Shown one piece after another: positions 1 to 6,574 of a DNA stretch of 7,305 nucleotides. The notes below the pieces were generated by a model. It was not told the DNA's origin, did no database searches, and saw only the letters and a list, made by a program, of their open reading frames with translations. The DNA lies in NCBI GenBank assembly GCA_016649475.1, contig JAENXP010000103.1, positions 1 to 7,305 of the forward strand, in the 5' to 3' direction. Source of the DNA: Burkholderiales bacterium. GTDB taxonomy: Bacteria > Pseudomonadota > Gammaproteobacteria > Burkholderiales > SG8-39. Each line of letters starts with the position of its first letter. Within the stretch, counting starts at the first letter, position 1. Position numbers and translations under genes: made by a program.

Positions 1-138
1 GGAGAGGGCTTCAAAGCGGCAGTTGCCTTGCGCGACGCGGCGCGCGCCTCGATCCTCGCCCATTGCGGCGAGCCGGACCTTGCGCGCGAGCGCGTGATCT
101 TCACCAAGGAGGGGTTAGAGCACGTGACGGCGCAATAG
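1..138 (+). CDS. 3' end of an unrecognised protein-coding gene
   Basis: Frame 1 is open from the window edge for 45 codons and ends with TAG at 136-138. About four fifths of the codons end in G or C, as expected for a real gene in this GC-rich DNA. The visible C-terminus is mostly helical in character, with charged and alanine-rich stretches (for example DAARASILAHCGEPDLARER), and has no motif I recognise. The gene converges on the minus-strand SGNH gene, whose stop lies 25 bases further on; I see no clear terminator hairpin between them. Function cannot be assigned from this fragment. Confidence 0.55.
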   Translation, partial: GEGFKAAVALRDAARASILAHCGEPDLARERVIFTKEGLEHVTAQ

Positions 139-163
139 GAGCGCACCTGCCGGCTTGAAGCGC

Positions 164-1105
164 TCAGTTCCCGACGAAAACCGCCTTCAGATAACGCGAA
201 AAGAACGCCGTCAGGCCGGCGCGGTTGAGATGATCGGTGTCGAAATAGTAGCGCGGCTCGTCCATTTCCCCGGAGAAGTCGTGGAACGGCACATTATCGG
301 CGGCGAGCAGTTGGGAGATTGCGTCATTGAATGCCGCCTCATGGGGAAGCTGGCTGTAAAATCGGGCGGGCACCGGCATCTTGATCACCACCACCAGCGC
401 ATCGTCCTGTCTGGCCAGTGCGATGAGCGTTTCCATGACCGCAAGGTATCGCGAAAAGGCCGCCGGGTCGGGCGCAGCCTCAGGGTAGAGGTATTCGATG
501 CGCTTGCGGTCGGCAGCCGCAGACGGGCGGGCGACGCGATCGAATTTATTCTCGCCTTCCCAGATGTCGGGTTTAAAGCGCTCCCGGTTGTTGATCTTGG
601 AAAAGCCCGTGACGTAATCGAGCACCGCCGTCGCTTGGACGCCTTCATCCAGGCTGTAGCGCAGGAACTGCCAGGCGAGCGCCGGATCGAACGGTGTTCG
701 CCGCAACAGCTTAGCATCCGCGAAGCGGTCTTCATTCCACTGGGCTGAATAGAAGGCAAAGGAGTCGAGCACATAAAGCACGCGGCGCGCGCGATACCGC
801 TTCAGGAAACGCTCAAGGACGAAGCGATTATAGAGCGGGCCGGTGCCCGGCGTTGCCAGATTGAGGATGCGCAGCCCCGTCTCGCGCTCCATTTGGGCGT
901 TGAAATCGGCGAAATCGAGCGGCATGGCATGGGACGCCCCAAGGATCATCCAGTCATAGGCGCGGTCTTCGGCGGTCGCGATCTTGAAGAACGGATTGCT
1001 GTCGCCGGTGCGGTAGACGAGCCGCTCCGAAGCATAATATACCGCGCCATAGAGGAGCAGGCCGATGCCAGCGAAGACGAGGGCGGATTTCAGCAGGCTT
1101 TTCAT
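164..1105 (-). CDS. Membrane-anchored SGNH-hydrolase-like protein, probable O-acyltransferase partner of the MBOAT protein
   Basis: The 313-residue product has an N-terminal hydrophobic segment (about residues 8-25), a signal anchor that would place the rest in the periplasm. Two SGNH/DltD/AlgJ-like blocks are visible: GASH at 56-59, with S58 the likely nucleophile, and DTDHLN at 289-294, giving a D289-x-x-H292 pair near the C-terminus. NLATPGTGP lies between them in the usual position of a substrate-binding block. In AlgI/AlgJ/AlgX- and DltB/DltD-type systems such proteins move acyl groups from the MBOAT protein to a polysaccharide or other surface polymer. The ATG follows the MBOAT stop by 18 bases and has a GAGG-like ribosome site, so the two are probably cotranscribed. 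It is last in the minus-strand run. The acceptor polymer cannot be told from the sequence. Confidence 0.8.
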   Translation of the reverse strand: MKSLLKSALVFAGIGLLLYGAVYYASERLVYRTGDSNPFFKIATAEDRAYDWMILGASHAMPLDFADFNAQMERETGLRILNLATPGTGPLYNRFVLERFLKRYRARRVLYVLDSFAFYSAQWNEDRFADAKLLRRTPFDPALAWQFLRYSLDEGVQATAVLDYVTGFSKINNRERFKPDIWEGENKFDRVARPSAAADRKRIEYLYPEAAPDPAAFSRYLAVMETLIALARQDDALVVVIKMPVPARFYSQLPHEAAFNDAISQLLAADNVPFHDFSGEMDEPRYYFDTDHLNRAGLTAFFSRYLKAVFVGN

Positions 1106-1123
1106 TGTCGCTCGCCTCGCGCC

Positions 1124-2596
1124 TCAGAACTGCATGTAGATGAATTCGCGCGCCTGCCAGCGCCCGAGGATCAGCAGAGCGAAGATCCCCGCATAATAAA
1201 CGCCCCAGCGCAGCACCAGCGGCGCGGCGGCAAGCCGCTTCCAGATCGAGCGCCGTTCGTCGAGGATCTCGATGACTATCAGCAGGGCAATCAGGCCGAA
1301 ACCGAGATAGTGCTCGGCTGTGAACGGGTAGCGCGGCAGCAGCGCCACTATCTTTCCGATGCCGGCTGCGATCTTCTGCAGGATCAGGACCGCCTCGCTG
1401 ACCGACGCAGCGCGGAAGAAGATCCAGGCGATGGCAATCAGGTGGAACGTCACCAGAACCCGCACGATCAGAAGCGGTGTGCTGGCGCTCACCTTCGGCA
1501 GGCGGTCGCCAAGCCAACGCCACAGGGGCGCGGTGGCAAGCCCGATCCACTGGTAAAAGCCGTTCAGCGCGCCCCACACCAGGAACGTCCATCCGACGCC
1601 ATAGCCCAGGCCCGCATGCCACAATCCACTGACGACGAAGACGCTCATCAGATTCGCATAACGTCGTATGCGCCCCGTCCGGCTGCCGCCCAGCGGGATG
1701 TAGAGATAGTCGCGGAACCAGCGGCCCAGGGAGATGTGCCAGCGCCCCCCCCAGAACTCCGCGGTGCTGCGGGAGAGATAAGGCCGGCGAAAATTCTCCA
1801 TCAGCGTGATGCCGAACATAAGCGCTACGCCGATGGCGATATCCGTGTAGCCGGAGAAGTCGCAATAGATCTGGAAGGCAAAGAAATAGACGGCCATCAA
1901 CAGCTCAATCGGCGAGGCGTAGGCCGCGATTGAGAAGGCGCGATCGACGAGCGGCGCCAGATTGTCGGCGATCACCACCTTCTTGAATAATCCCCAGCCG
2001 ATCAGCTGCAGGCCGGAAACAAGATTTGCCGGTTCGATGCGCAGCCCGGCGCCGACCTGCGGCAGAAAGGTTGTGGCGCGCTCGATCGGCCCGGCGAGGA
2101 TCTTGGGGAAGAAGGCCGTATAGAGCGCCACATGGCCGCCATGGCGCTGCGGCGCAATCCGTCTGACATAGACGTCGATCAGGTAGCTGGCGCCGGAGAA
2201 GGCGTAGAAGGAAAAGCCGACCGGCGCGGCGACGCCGAGCCGGGGCAGGCCGAAGGTTGTATCCGCCGCCAGCAGCGCGGCGCTGGCGCGCTCAATCTCG
2301 CCGGCGACAAAATCGTAGAATTTGAAGGTGACCAGCAGGCCAAGCACGAGGACAAGCCCGACCGACAGCAGCGCGATCCGGACCGGGCGATGCTCGGATC
2401 GCCCCATGCCCCCGCCACAGCCATAGATGACCAGAGTGACCGCTGCGAGATAGAGCGCACCGGAGGGCTCGAAACTTGCATAAAACGCATAGCTTGCGAT
2501 GAGCAGCCACGCCCAGCGCCGTCGCACGGGCAAAGCCGCATGGACCGCAAGGACCAGGGGCAGGAAGAGAAAGAAACCGAGCGAGTTGAACAGCAT
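1124..2596 (-). CDS. MBOAT family O-acyltransferase, AlgI/DltB-like
   Basis: The 490-residue polytopic membrane protein has the AlgI/DltB family landmarks in order: FFPKILAGPIERA near 162-174, FKKVVIADNLA near 204-214, YCDFSGYTDIAIG near 244-256, then NFRRPYLSRSTAEFW and RWHISLGRWFRDYLYIPLGG around 268-304. H287 in RWHISL and H327 in SGLWHAG match the two conserved histidines; the second is the accepted catalytic one. Members bring acyl groups, usually acetyl, across the inner membrane for transfer to a surface polymer. After H327 there appear to be about five more residues (AGLGYGVG before WTF) than in the common GLWHGxxWTF form. The ATG has AGGA five bases upstream and follows the second cytochrome-like gene by 39 bases. 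Pairing with the SGNH gene supports the role; the substrate is unknown. Confidence 0.92.
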   Translation of the reverse strand: MLFNSLGFFLFLPLVLAVHAALPVRRRWAWLLIASYAFYASFEPSGALYLAAVTLVIYGCGGGMGRSEHRPVRIALLSVGLVLVLGLLVTFKFYDFVAGEIERASAALLAADTTFGLPRLGVAAPVGFSFYAFSGASYLIDVYVRRIAPQRHGGHVALYTAFFPKILAGPIERATTFLPQVGAGLRIEPANLVSGLQLIGWGLFKKVVIADNLAPLVDRAFSIAAYASPIELLMAVYFFAFQIYCDFSGYTDIAIGVALMFGITLMENFRRPYLSRSTAEFWGGRWHISLGRWFRDYLYIPLGGSRTGRIRRYANLMSVFVVSGLWHAGLGYGVGWTFLVWGALNGFYQWIGLATAPLWRWLGDRLPKVSASTPLLIVRVLVTFHLIAIAWIFFRAASVSEAVLILQKIAAGIGKIVALLPRYPFTAEHYLGFGLIALLIVIEILDERRSIWKRLAAAPLVLRWGVYYAGIFALLILGRWQAREFIYMQF

Positions 2597-2635
2597 GCGT
2601 TCCTGCCGTCATAGCGTCGGGGTAGGCCGCACCAG

Positions 2636-3235
2636 CTAATACGATGCGCCGCCGGCGCGCAGTTCCTCAGGCACCAGATCTATCGGAATCGCGCCGTTCA
2701 GAACGAGATAACTGGCGAGTGCCTGGCGTTGCTCTGGCGTGATCTTGATCTCGATATGGCTTGGCTTGTTCATGGTGCCGAGCCACGCATCCTGCGTCTT
2801 GTCCTGTGTCACCACCACCGTGATGATGTGGCAGAACTGGCAGTTTTCCAGCGCCAGATCGCGACCGTCCAGTGGCAGCACGGCGCTCCAGTCCGCCTTG
2901 CCGGGATCCGCCGGGACCGAGCCTTCCGGCAACGGCATGTTGAAGGCGAGATAGTCGGCGAGCGTGGCGATCCCGGTTTCATCAAGGTCGCGCAGCACCG
3001 GAAAGTCCGCAGTGCGTTGCATCAGGTAGGCCTCCCACTCCGCGCGCGTGCGTTTGCCGGTGAGAATCTCCCGCACGTCGTTAGCGGGTGCGCCTCTGGC
3101 CACCTCGGCCAGCAGCGTCTTTCCGCCTGGAGGAATGAAGGCGAACACGTCCTCGCCCTGGGCGCGCAGCGATCCGGCCAGGACCACGGCGGCCAACGTT
3201 ATGAAAATACCGATGTGGAAGCGAAATATGCTCAT
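2636..3235 (-). CDS. Secreted CXXCH (haem c) protein, second paralogue
   Basis: The 199-residue product starts with a signal peptide (hydrophobic core about 8-23, likely cut after LRA at residue 25). One haem c motif, CQFCH, lies at 132-136. It is followed by TQDKTQDAW (W151), a KPSHIEIK stretch and QRQALASYLVLN (169-180). The first half has a matching layout without a haem motif: FIPPGGKTLL (33-42), EEW-like AEW67, then TLADYLAFNMPLP (91-103). It therefore looks like a duplicated small cytochrome-like fold in which only the second copy binds haem. It aligns along its length with the gene just upstream, so the two are tandem paralogues. The start is supported by GGGAG six bases before the ATG, 16 bases after the preceding stop. 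Probable role: periplasmic electron carrier or haem subunit; I do not recognise a named family. Confidence 0.8.
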   Translation of the reverse strand: MSIFRFHIGIFITLAAVVLAGSLRAQGEDVFAFIPPGGKTLLAEVARGAPANDVREILTGKRTRAEWEAYLMQRTADFPVLRDLDETGIATLADYLAFNMPLPEGSVPADPGKADWSAVLPLDGRDLALENCQFCHIITVVVTQDKTQDAWLGTMNKPSHIEIKITPEQRQALASYLVLNGAIPIDLVPEELRAGGASY

Positions 3236-3251
3236 GGTCGGCTCCCGTTGC

Positions 3252-3818
3252 CTAGAATCGCAGCTCCGCCGGCACGTCCTCGACGCGCATGGGCATGTTA
3301 ATGGCCGAGTAGCGCGCGAATATTTCGCGCTGCTGTGCGCTCATCTTGATCTCGCGATGGAACGGCGACTCGAACATGTTCAGCCACGCCTGGCCGTCGC
3401 GGTCCTGCGTCAGGTGACTGGAAAAAAGCGAGTGGCAGAACTGACACTCGTTCCATGCCAGCTCGCGCCCGTCTGGCGGCAGAGCGGCGGTGGCGTCGCC
3501 TTGGCTTTCGGCCTTTTCAAGCGCGCCCTCGGGCAGCGGCATGTTAATCGCGAGATAGGCGGAGATCGTGCGCCGCTGCTGCTCGCTCATGGCGCTCATT
3601 TGCCCGGCAAGCGCGTCGCTCCATTCCTCCTCGCTTTGCTGGCTCTGCGTGATCTCACGCAATCGGGCGGCGTCCGGCGGAGTACCCAAGAGCTCGATCA
3701 GCAGCGTCTTGCCGCCCTTGGGCATGAACTCATGGCCTTCCTGGCCGAGGCCCGGCGTCAGGGCGGCCAGCGACAAGGCGCCCATAAGGGCAATGATCGA
3801 TATGGTTCTGGGCATCAT
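3252..3818 (-). CDS. Secreted CXXCH (haem c) protein, first paralogue
   Basis: The 188-residue product has a signal peptide (hydrophobic core about 5-20, cut near GLG|Q at 25). CQFCH at 125-129 is the only haem c motif. Downstream come TQDRDGQAW (W145), FHREIKM (M159 is a possible axial ligand) and QREIFARYSAINMP (163-176). The haem-free first half repeats this layout: FMPKGGKTLL (31-40), EEEW66, then QRRTISAYLAINMPLP (81-96). The spacing from W to NMP is similar in both halves. The W-then-YLAxNMP pattern after a CXXCH resembles small monohaem domains seen in periplasmic dehydrogenase partners, but I cannot name the family. The ATG overlaps the TGA of the zinc-protein gene (ATGA at 3815-3818), which implies translational coupling; its own ribosome site is weak. 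A second ATG follows immediately at 3815. Confidence 0.82.
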   Translation of the reverse strand: MMPRTISIIALMGALSLAALTPGLGQEGHEFMPKGGKTLLIELLGTPPDAARLREITQSQQSEEEWSDALAGQMSAMSEQQRRTISAYLAINMPLPEGALEKAESQGDATAALPPDGRELAWNECQFCHSLFSSHLTQDRDGQAWLNMFESPFHREIKMSAQQREIFARYSAINMPMRVEDVPAELRF

Positions 3819-4105
3819 GGCTGGCTCATGCCTTTCGCCCTTTGTTGCAGCGAGAAGACCGGCACACTAAGTTCACTCTGCGCCGCTTCTGGGGGGAAGC
3901 CGTCGCCGCGCATCAGGTCGATGAGGACCACCGTCGCATCGTCGTAGAACTGCTCATGGCAATTCTCGCAGACCAGCGCCGGGATATCCTCGACGACAAC
4001 CAGGCGGTCGTTGTGCCAGAAGGCCGAGCGCACGATGTCCTTGCGCAAATTAGCGCTGCCGCATTGCTCACATGTCTCGGGAAGCTGCTGCATATCGTCG
4101 GTCAC
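3815..4105 (-). CDS. Small YgiT-type (MqsA N-terminal-like) zinc-finger protein
   Basis: The 96-residue product has two CXXC pairs, C12-C15 and C46-C49, with the spacing and the D-I-P-A-L-V-C-E-N-C-H stretch typical of YgiT-type zinc domains. In MqsA this domain is joined to a DNA-binding helix-turn-helix; here the protein ends about 45 residues after the second pair and no such domain is visible. Many such proteins lie beside toxins, but no toxin-like gene is next to this one. It is coupled by a 4-base overlap to a haem c protein gene instead. I chose the GTG start at 4105 because GGAG lies eight bases upstream; an in-frame ATG at 4093 has no comparable site. Possible roles are metal or haem handling, regulation, or assembly of the neighbouring proteins. 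These are inference only. Confidence 0.75.
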   Translation of the reverse strand: MTDDMQQLPETCEQCGSANLRKDIVRSAFWHNDRLVVVEDIPALVCENCHEQFYDDATVVLIDLMRGDGFPPEAAQSELSVPVFSLQQRAKGMSQP

Positions 4106-4186
4106 AAATCATACTCCGGACTGTCTGTGGAGATTGCGGGGATATTGCCGGCGGCCGGCCTTTGGCGGCACAGTCCACTCCTTCTT

Positions 4187-4217
4187 CCCGAGGGCAGGCT
4201 TGAATCCTGCCCTCGGG
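4187..4217 (-). terminator. Strong hairpin between the E1 beta and zinc-protein genes, possible terminator or processing site
   Basis: A perfect 12-bp inverted repeat (CCCGAGGGCAGG at 4187-4198 and its complement at 4206-4217) encloses a 7-base loop. It begins 26 bases after the E1 beta stop. No T-run follows the stem on the minus strand, so a classical intrinsic terminator is uncertain; partial termination or mRNA stabilisation, separating expression of the E1 pair from the downstream genes, is equally possible. Confidence 0.55.
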
Positions 4218-4243
4218 GTCAATGTGACTGTATAAGCTCGGGT

Positions 4244-5215
4244 TCAGCCGAGCAGCTTCTTGGCCGCGGCGACCACGTGGTCGGCATTCGGCCGCATCCA
4301 CAAGAACATCTCCGGCGAAGCCGGCGGCGGTGCGTCGGGGAAGGCCACCCGCTTGAAGCGCGCGCCGTCGACATTCTCCGCCACCCGGGCGATCACCTCG
4401 GCGCCTGGACACAGTGTGTAGTAGGACTGGTCCACCGTGAGCAGACGCTTGGTTTTCTGCACTGAATTGACCAGGGTCGCGGTGTCCATCGGCTTGAGCG
4501 AACGCAAGTCGATGGCCTCGACGCCGGCGCCTTCCTTCTGCAGCTGCTCGGCGGCTTTCATCACCTCGGGCATGCTGGCACCGGAGCCAACGATGGTGAT
4601 GTCGCCTCCCTCGGTGCGCACCGCGGCCTTGTCGAGCGGCGTTTCGTACTGCTCGTCGGGCACGTCCTCGACCAGGCTACGCAGCCCGGCCGGATACAGA
4701 TAGACGACCGGGTTCGGATCGCGGATCGCCGAGACCATCATGCCCTTGGCGTCCGTTGGCGTCGACGGGATCACCGTCTTAACGCCGGGGATGTGGGCAT
4801 AATAGGTGTCGATCTCATAATCGGAGTGCTGTCCGGCGAAACCCGGCGACTGCCCGGTCATCTCCAGGATGAACACCACCGGCATCTCGGCGTCGCCACC
4901 GGTCATGTGGCGCAGCTTGCCGGCATGGTTCTGGATCATCTGGAAACACATGCAGTTGCCCTGATAGGGGATGTAGGTGACGGCCTTCGAGCCGGCGAGG
5001 CCCGAACCCAGCACACATCCCGCCATCCACATTTCATCAATGCCGGTATTGACCACCCGGTTGCGCCCGAACTCGGTCTCAAGGTTGATCACCGGCATGC
5101 CCGGATTGGACGCCACCGGCGGCGTCAACTCGAAGATCCAGATCATGTTCTTGTCCTGACGCATCTCGTACTGCACGGCCTCGAGGACCGAATACATCCA
5201 GCTTTTGCGTGCCAT
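4244..5215 (-). CDS. TPP-dependent dehydrogenase E1 component, beta subunit
   Basis: The 323-residue product, about the usual length for E1 beta, matches the family of pyruvate, branched-chain and acetoin dehydrogenases. E61 in NTGIDEMWMAG corresponds to the conserved ISE glutamate that activates TPP, and H130 lies in GQHSDYEIDTYYAHIPG. Next come VIPSTPTDAKGMM and IRDPNPVVYLYP, then the transketolase C-terminal domain (GGDITIVGSGASMPEVMKAA, IDLRSLKPMD, ending PDAPPPASPEMFLW). The usual GEDVG region near the N-terminus is replaced by FELTPPVASNPG. No signal peptide is visible, so export would depend on the alpha subunit. I chose the ATG at 5215 because GGAAGG lies eight bases upstream; an in-frame start at 5242 would add nine residues. 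The gene follows E1 alpha by 72 bases, and no E2 or E3 gene is in the window. Confidence 0.92.
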   Translation of the reverse strand: MARKSWMYSVLEAVQYEMRQDKNMIWIFELTPPVASNPGMPVINLETEFGRNRVVNTGIDEMWMAGCVLGSGLAGSKAVTYIPYQGNCMCFQMIQNHAGKLRHMTGGDAEMPVVFILEMTGQSPGFAGQHSDYEIDTYYAHIPGVKTVIPSTPTDAKGMMVSAIRDPNPVVYLYPAGLRSLVEDVPDEQYETPLDKAAVRTEGGDITIVGSGASMPEVMKAAEQLQKEGAGVEAIDLRSLKPMDTATLVNSVQKTKRLLTVDQSYYTLCPGAEVIARVAENVDGARFKRVAFPDAPPPASPEMFLWMRPNADHVVAAAKKLLG

Positions 5216-5250
5216 TGTCTTAACCTTCCTCTCTTCGCACAAAGGGTTTG

Positions 5251-5270
5251 CGGCCGGCGCGGGCCGGCCG
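5251..5270 (-). other. GC-rich hairpin in the E1 alpha/E1 beta intergenic gap
   Basis: CGGCCGGC at 5251-5258 pairs perfectly with GCCGGCCG at 5263-5270 around a 4-base loop. It lies in the 72-base gap between the two E1 genes, about 20 bases upstream of the E1 beta ribosome site on the transcript. No T-run follows. It may only stabilise mRNA or be a by-product of high GC content. Confidence 0.3.
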
Positions 5271-5287
5271 GGTTGCCGCGTCGCCGC

Positions 5288-6505
5288 CTATGCCAGTTGG
5301 CGGGCGGGGACGGTGCCCTCGACGAAGACGTTCTTGAGTCCATCCTCCGGCTTGCAGAGCGGCTGCTCGTCGGCCCATGCGAAAGCGTCGATGGCTTCCT
5401 GCTTGACCGCGGCTTCGGTCTCGTCGGCCTTGGCCTGATCCATCACCTCCCAATTGAGGAGGGTCTTGCGGAAGATGTCGATGGGATCGCGTGCCAGCCA
5501 TGCGCGCACCTCGCGTTCCGGCCGGAATGAGGTGATCGCCAGCGGATCGTAGCCGAAGGCCCCGAGCACACCGGGCTTTGCGCCGGGCGCACCCCAGTGA
5601 TTGTAGTAGCGGTAGGTCTTGGCCTCGATCAGCGTCGGCCCTTCTCCGGCGCGCGCCCGATCGACGGCGTCCTTGGCTGCGTTGTAGACCTGCAGCACAT
5701 CCTGGCCGTCCACCACAACGCCCGGAATCCCATACGGTCCTGCCGCTTCGGCAATGTCTTTCATGGGGCAGGAATAGGAATAATGGGCGTATTGATGATA
5801 GAGGTTGTTCTCGAGCACGTAGATGAACGGCAGCTTGAGCAGCGCCGCATTGTTCAGCGCGCCGTGGAAGGCGGGTGTGGCATAGGTGCCGTCGCCGCCG
5901 AAATTCACGACGACCTGTTTGCTGCCCCTTGCCTTGATTGCGAAGGCCGAGCCAGCGGCGATCACCGGGCCGGGTCCGATCATGCCGTCGGCGCCCATGA
6001 AGCCGACCGACTTGTCGGCGATGTGCATTTCCGCAGCGTAGCCCTTGTTGAGGCCGGTGGCCCGGAAATCGTATTCCGCAGCCATCTTCTTGATGTCGAC
6101 GCCCTTGGCGATGGCATGTCCGGAAGGCCGGTGGGTGCTGTAGATCAGGTCCACCTCTTCGAACGCGCCCTTGTTCTTCAGCGCCGAACAAACGCCGACG
6201 GCGACGGCCTCCTGCCCGGGATAGAAGTGGTTGTAGCCACGATAGCCCGGCTCGGTGAGCATCTTGTCCACCATGGTGCGCTCGAACCAACGGATGCGCA
6301 GCATGGTGCTGAATATTTCCGTCAGCTTCTCGGGGGGCAGATCCTTGGCCCAAAAGCCGATTTCGCCGTTCGCCCAGGCGAGTTTACCGCTAAGCGAAAC
6401 CGCCGCGCCCGCGCCGGCAATAGCCTTCAGGAGTGTGCGACGGGTCGTCGAGGGCGATTGATTTGTATCGGTTGAATCTAGCGAGAAGTCTATATTCTCA
6501 GACAT
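5288..6505 (-). CDS. TPP-dependent dehydrogenase E1 component, alpha subunit, with Tat signal peptide
   Basis: The 405-residue product is an E1 alpha of the pyruvate/acetoin dehydrogenase type. The TPP site is GDGT (204-207) with NN at 233-234. H93 (YNHFYPGQEAVAVG), H125/H130 (STHRPSGHAIAKG, close to the acetoin type) and H303 (TYRYYNHW) sit where the conserved active-site histidines are expected. The unusual part is the N-terminus: T21-R22-R23-T-L-L-K, then a hydrophobic stretch (28-43) and a cleavage site AWA|NG after residue 45, which is a textbook Tat signal. The E1 domain starts directly after it. Local changes from canonical E1: FHEALN reads FHGALN, GHS reads NHW, GKGGSMH reads NKGYAAEMH. 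The ATG at 6505 is chosen for its GGAGGG site; a longer frame from 6574 lacks support. It is first in the minus-strand run. Substrate (pyruvate, another 2-oxoacid, or acetoin) is undetermined. Confidence 0.9.
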   Translation of the reverse strand: MSENIDFSLDSTDTNQSPSTTRRTLLKAIAGAGAAVSLSGKLAWANGEIGFWAKDLPPEKLTEIFSTMLRIRWFERTMVDKMLTEPGYRGYNHFYPGQEAVAVGVCSALKNKGAFEEVDLIYSTHRPSGHAIAKGVDIKKMAAEYDFRATGLNKGYAAEMHIADKSVGFMGADGMIGPGPVIAAGSAFAIKARGSKQVVVNFGGDGTYATPAFHGALNNAALLKLPFIYVLENNLYHQYAHYSYSCPMKDIAEAAGPYGIPGVVVDGQDVLQVYNAAKDAVDRARAGEGPTLIEAKTYRYYNHWGAPGAKPGVLGAFGYDPLAITSFRPEREVRAWLARDPIDIFRKTLLNWEVMDQAKADETEAAVKQEAIDAFAWADEQPLCKPEDGLKNVFVEGTVPARQLA

Positions 6506-6510
6506 AGTAA

Positions 6511-6517
6511 TCCCTCC
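6511..6517 (-). promoter_or_regulatory. Ribosome binding site that fixes the E1 alpha start
   Basis: On the minus strand GGAGGGA lies five bases before the ATG at 6505. This strong Shine-Dalgarno match favours the 405-residue product over a start at 6574, and so places the twin arginine at residues 22-23, where a Tat signal should have it. Confidence 0.8.
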
Positions 6518-6574
6518 AACGAAAACTTGGATGATCGTGCGCATAAGGCGCTGATACATGTTGATGGTGAACAC

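Noticed and set aside
155..748. Plus-strand frame of 197 codons
   Set aside because: It is antisense to the SGNH gene, lies opposite the GASH/DTDHLN-encoding frame, and has no recognisable domain.
893..1933. Plus-strand frame of 346 codons
   Set aside because: It is antisense to the MBOAT and SGNH genes. The translation is rich in charged and Gln residues typical of reverse-strand reading of high-GC genes.
3815..4105. Type II toxin-antitoxin module based on the YgiT-type protein
   Set aside because: No toxin gene is adjacent on either side; the neighbours are a haem c protein and E1 beta.
5220..6353. Minus-strand frame of 377 codons overlapping E1 alpha
   Set aside because: It is an out-of-frame shadow of E1 alpha: Arg/Gly-rich with no domain, while the overlapping frame has clear E1 motifs.
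5597..6475. Plus-strand frame of 292 codons
   Set aside because: It is antisense to E1 alpha with no family resemblance.
6506..6574. Longer E1 alpha start at 6574
   Set aside because: It would add 23 residues before the Tat motif, has no good ribosome site, and its last codons are the GGAGGG site of the 6505 start.
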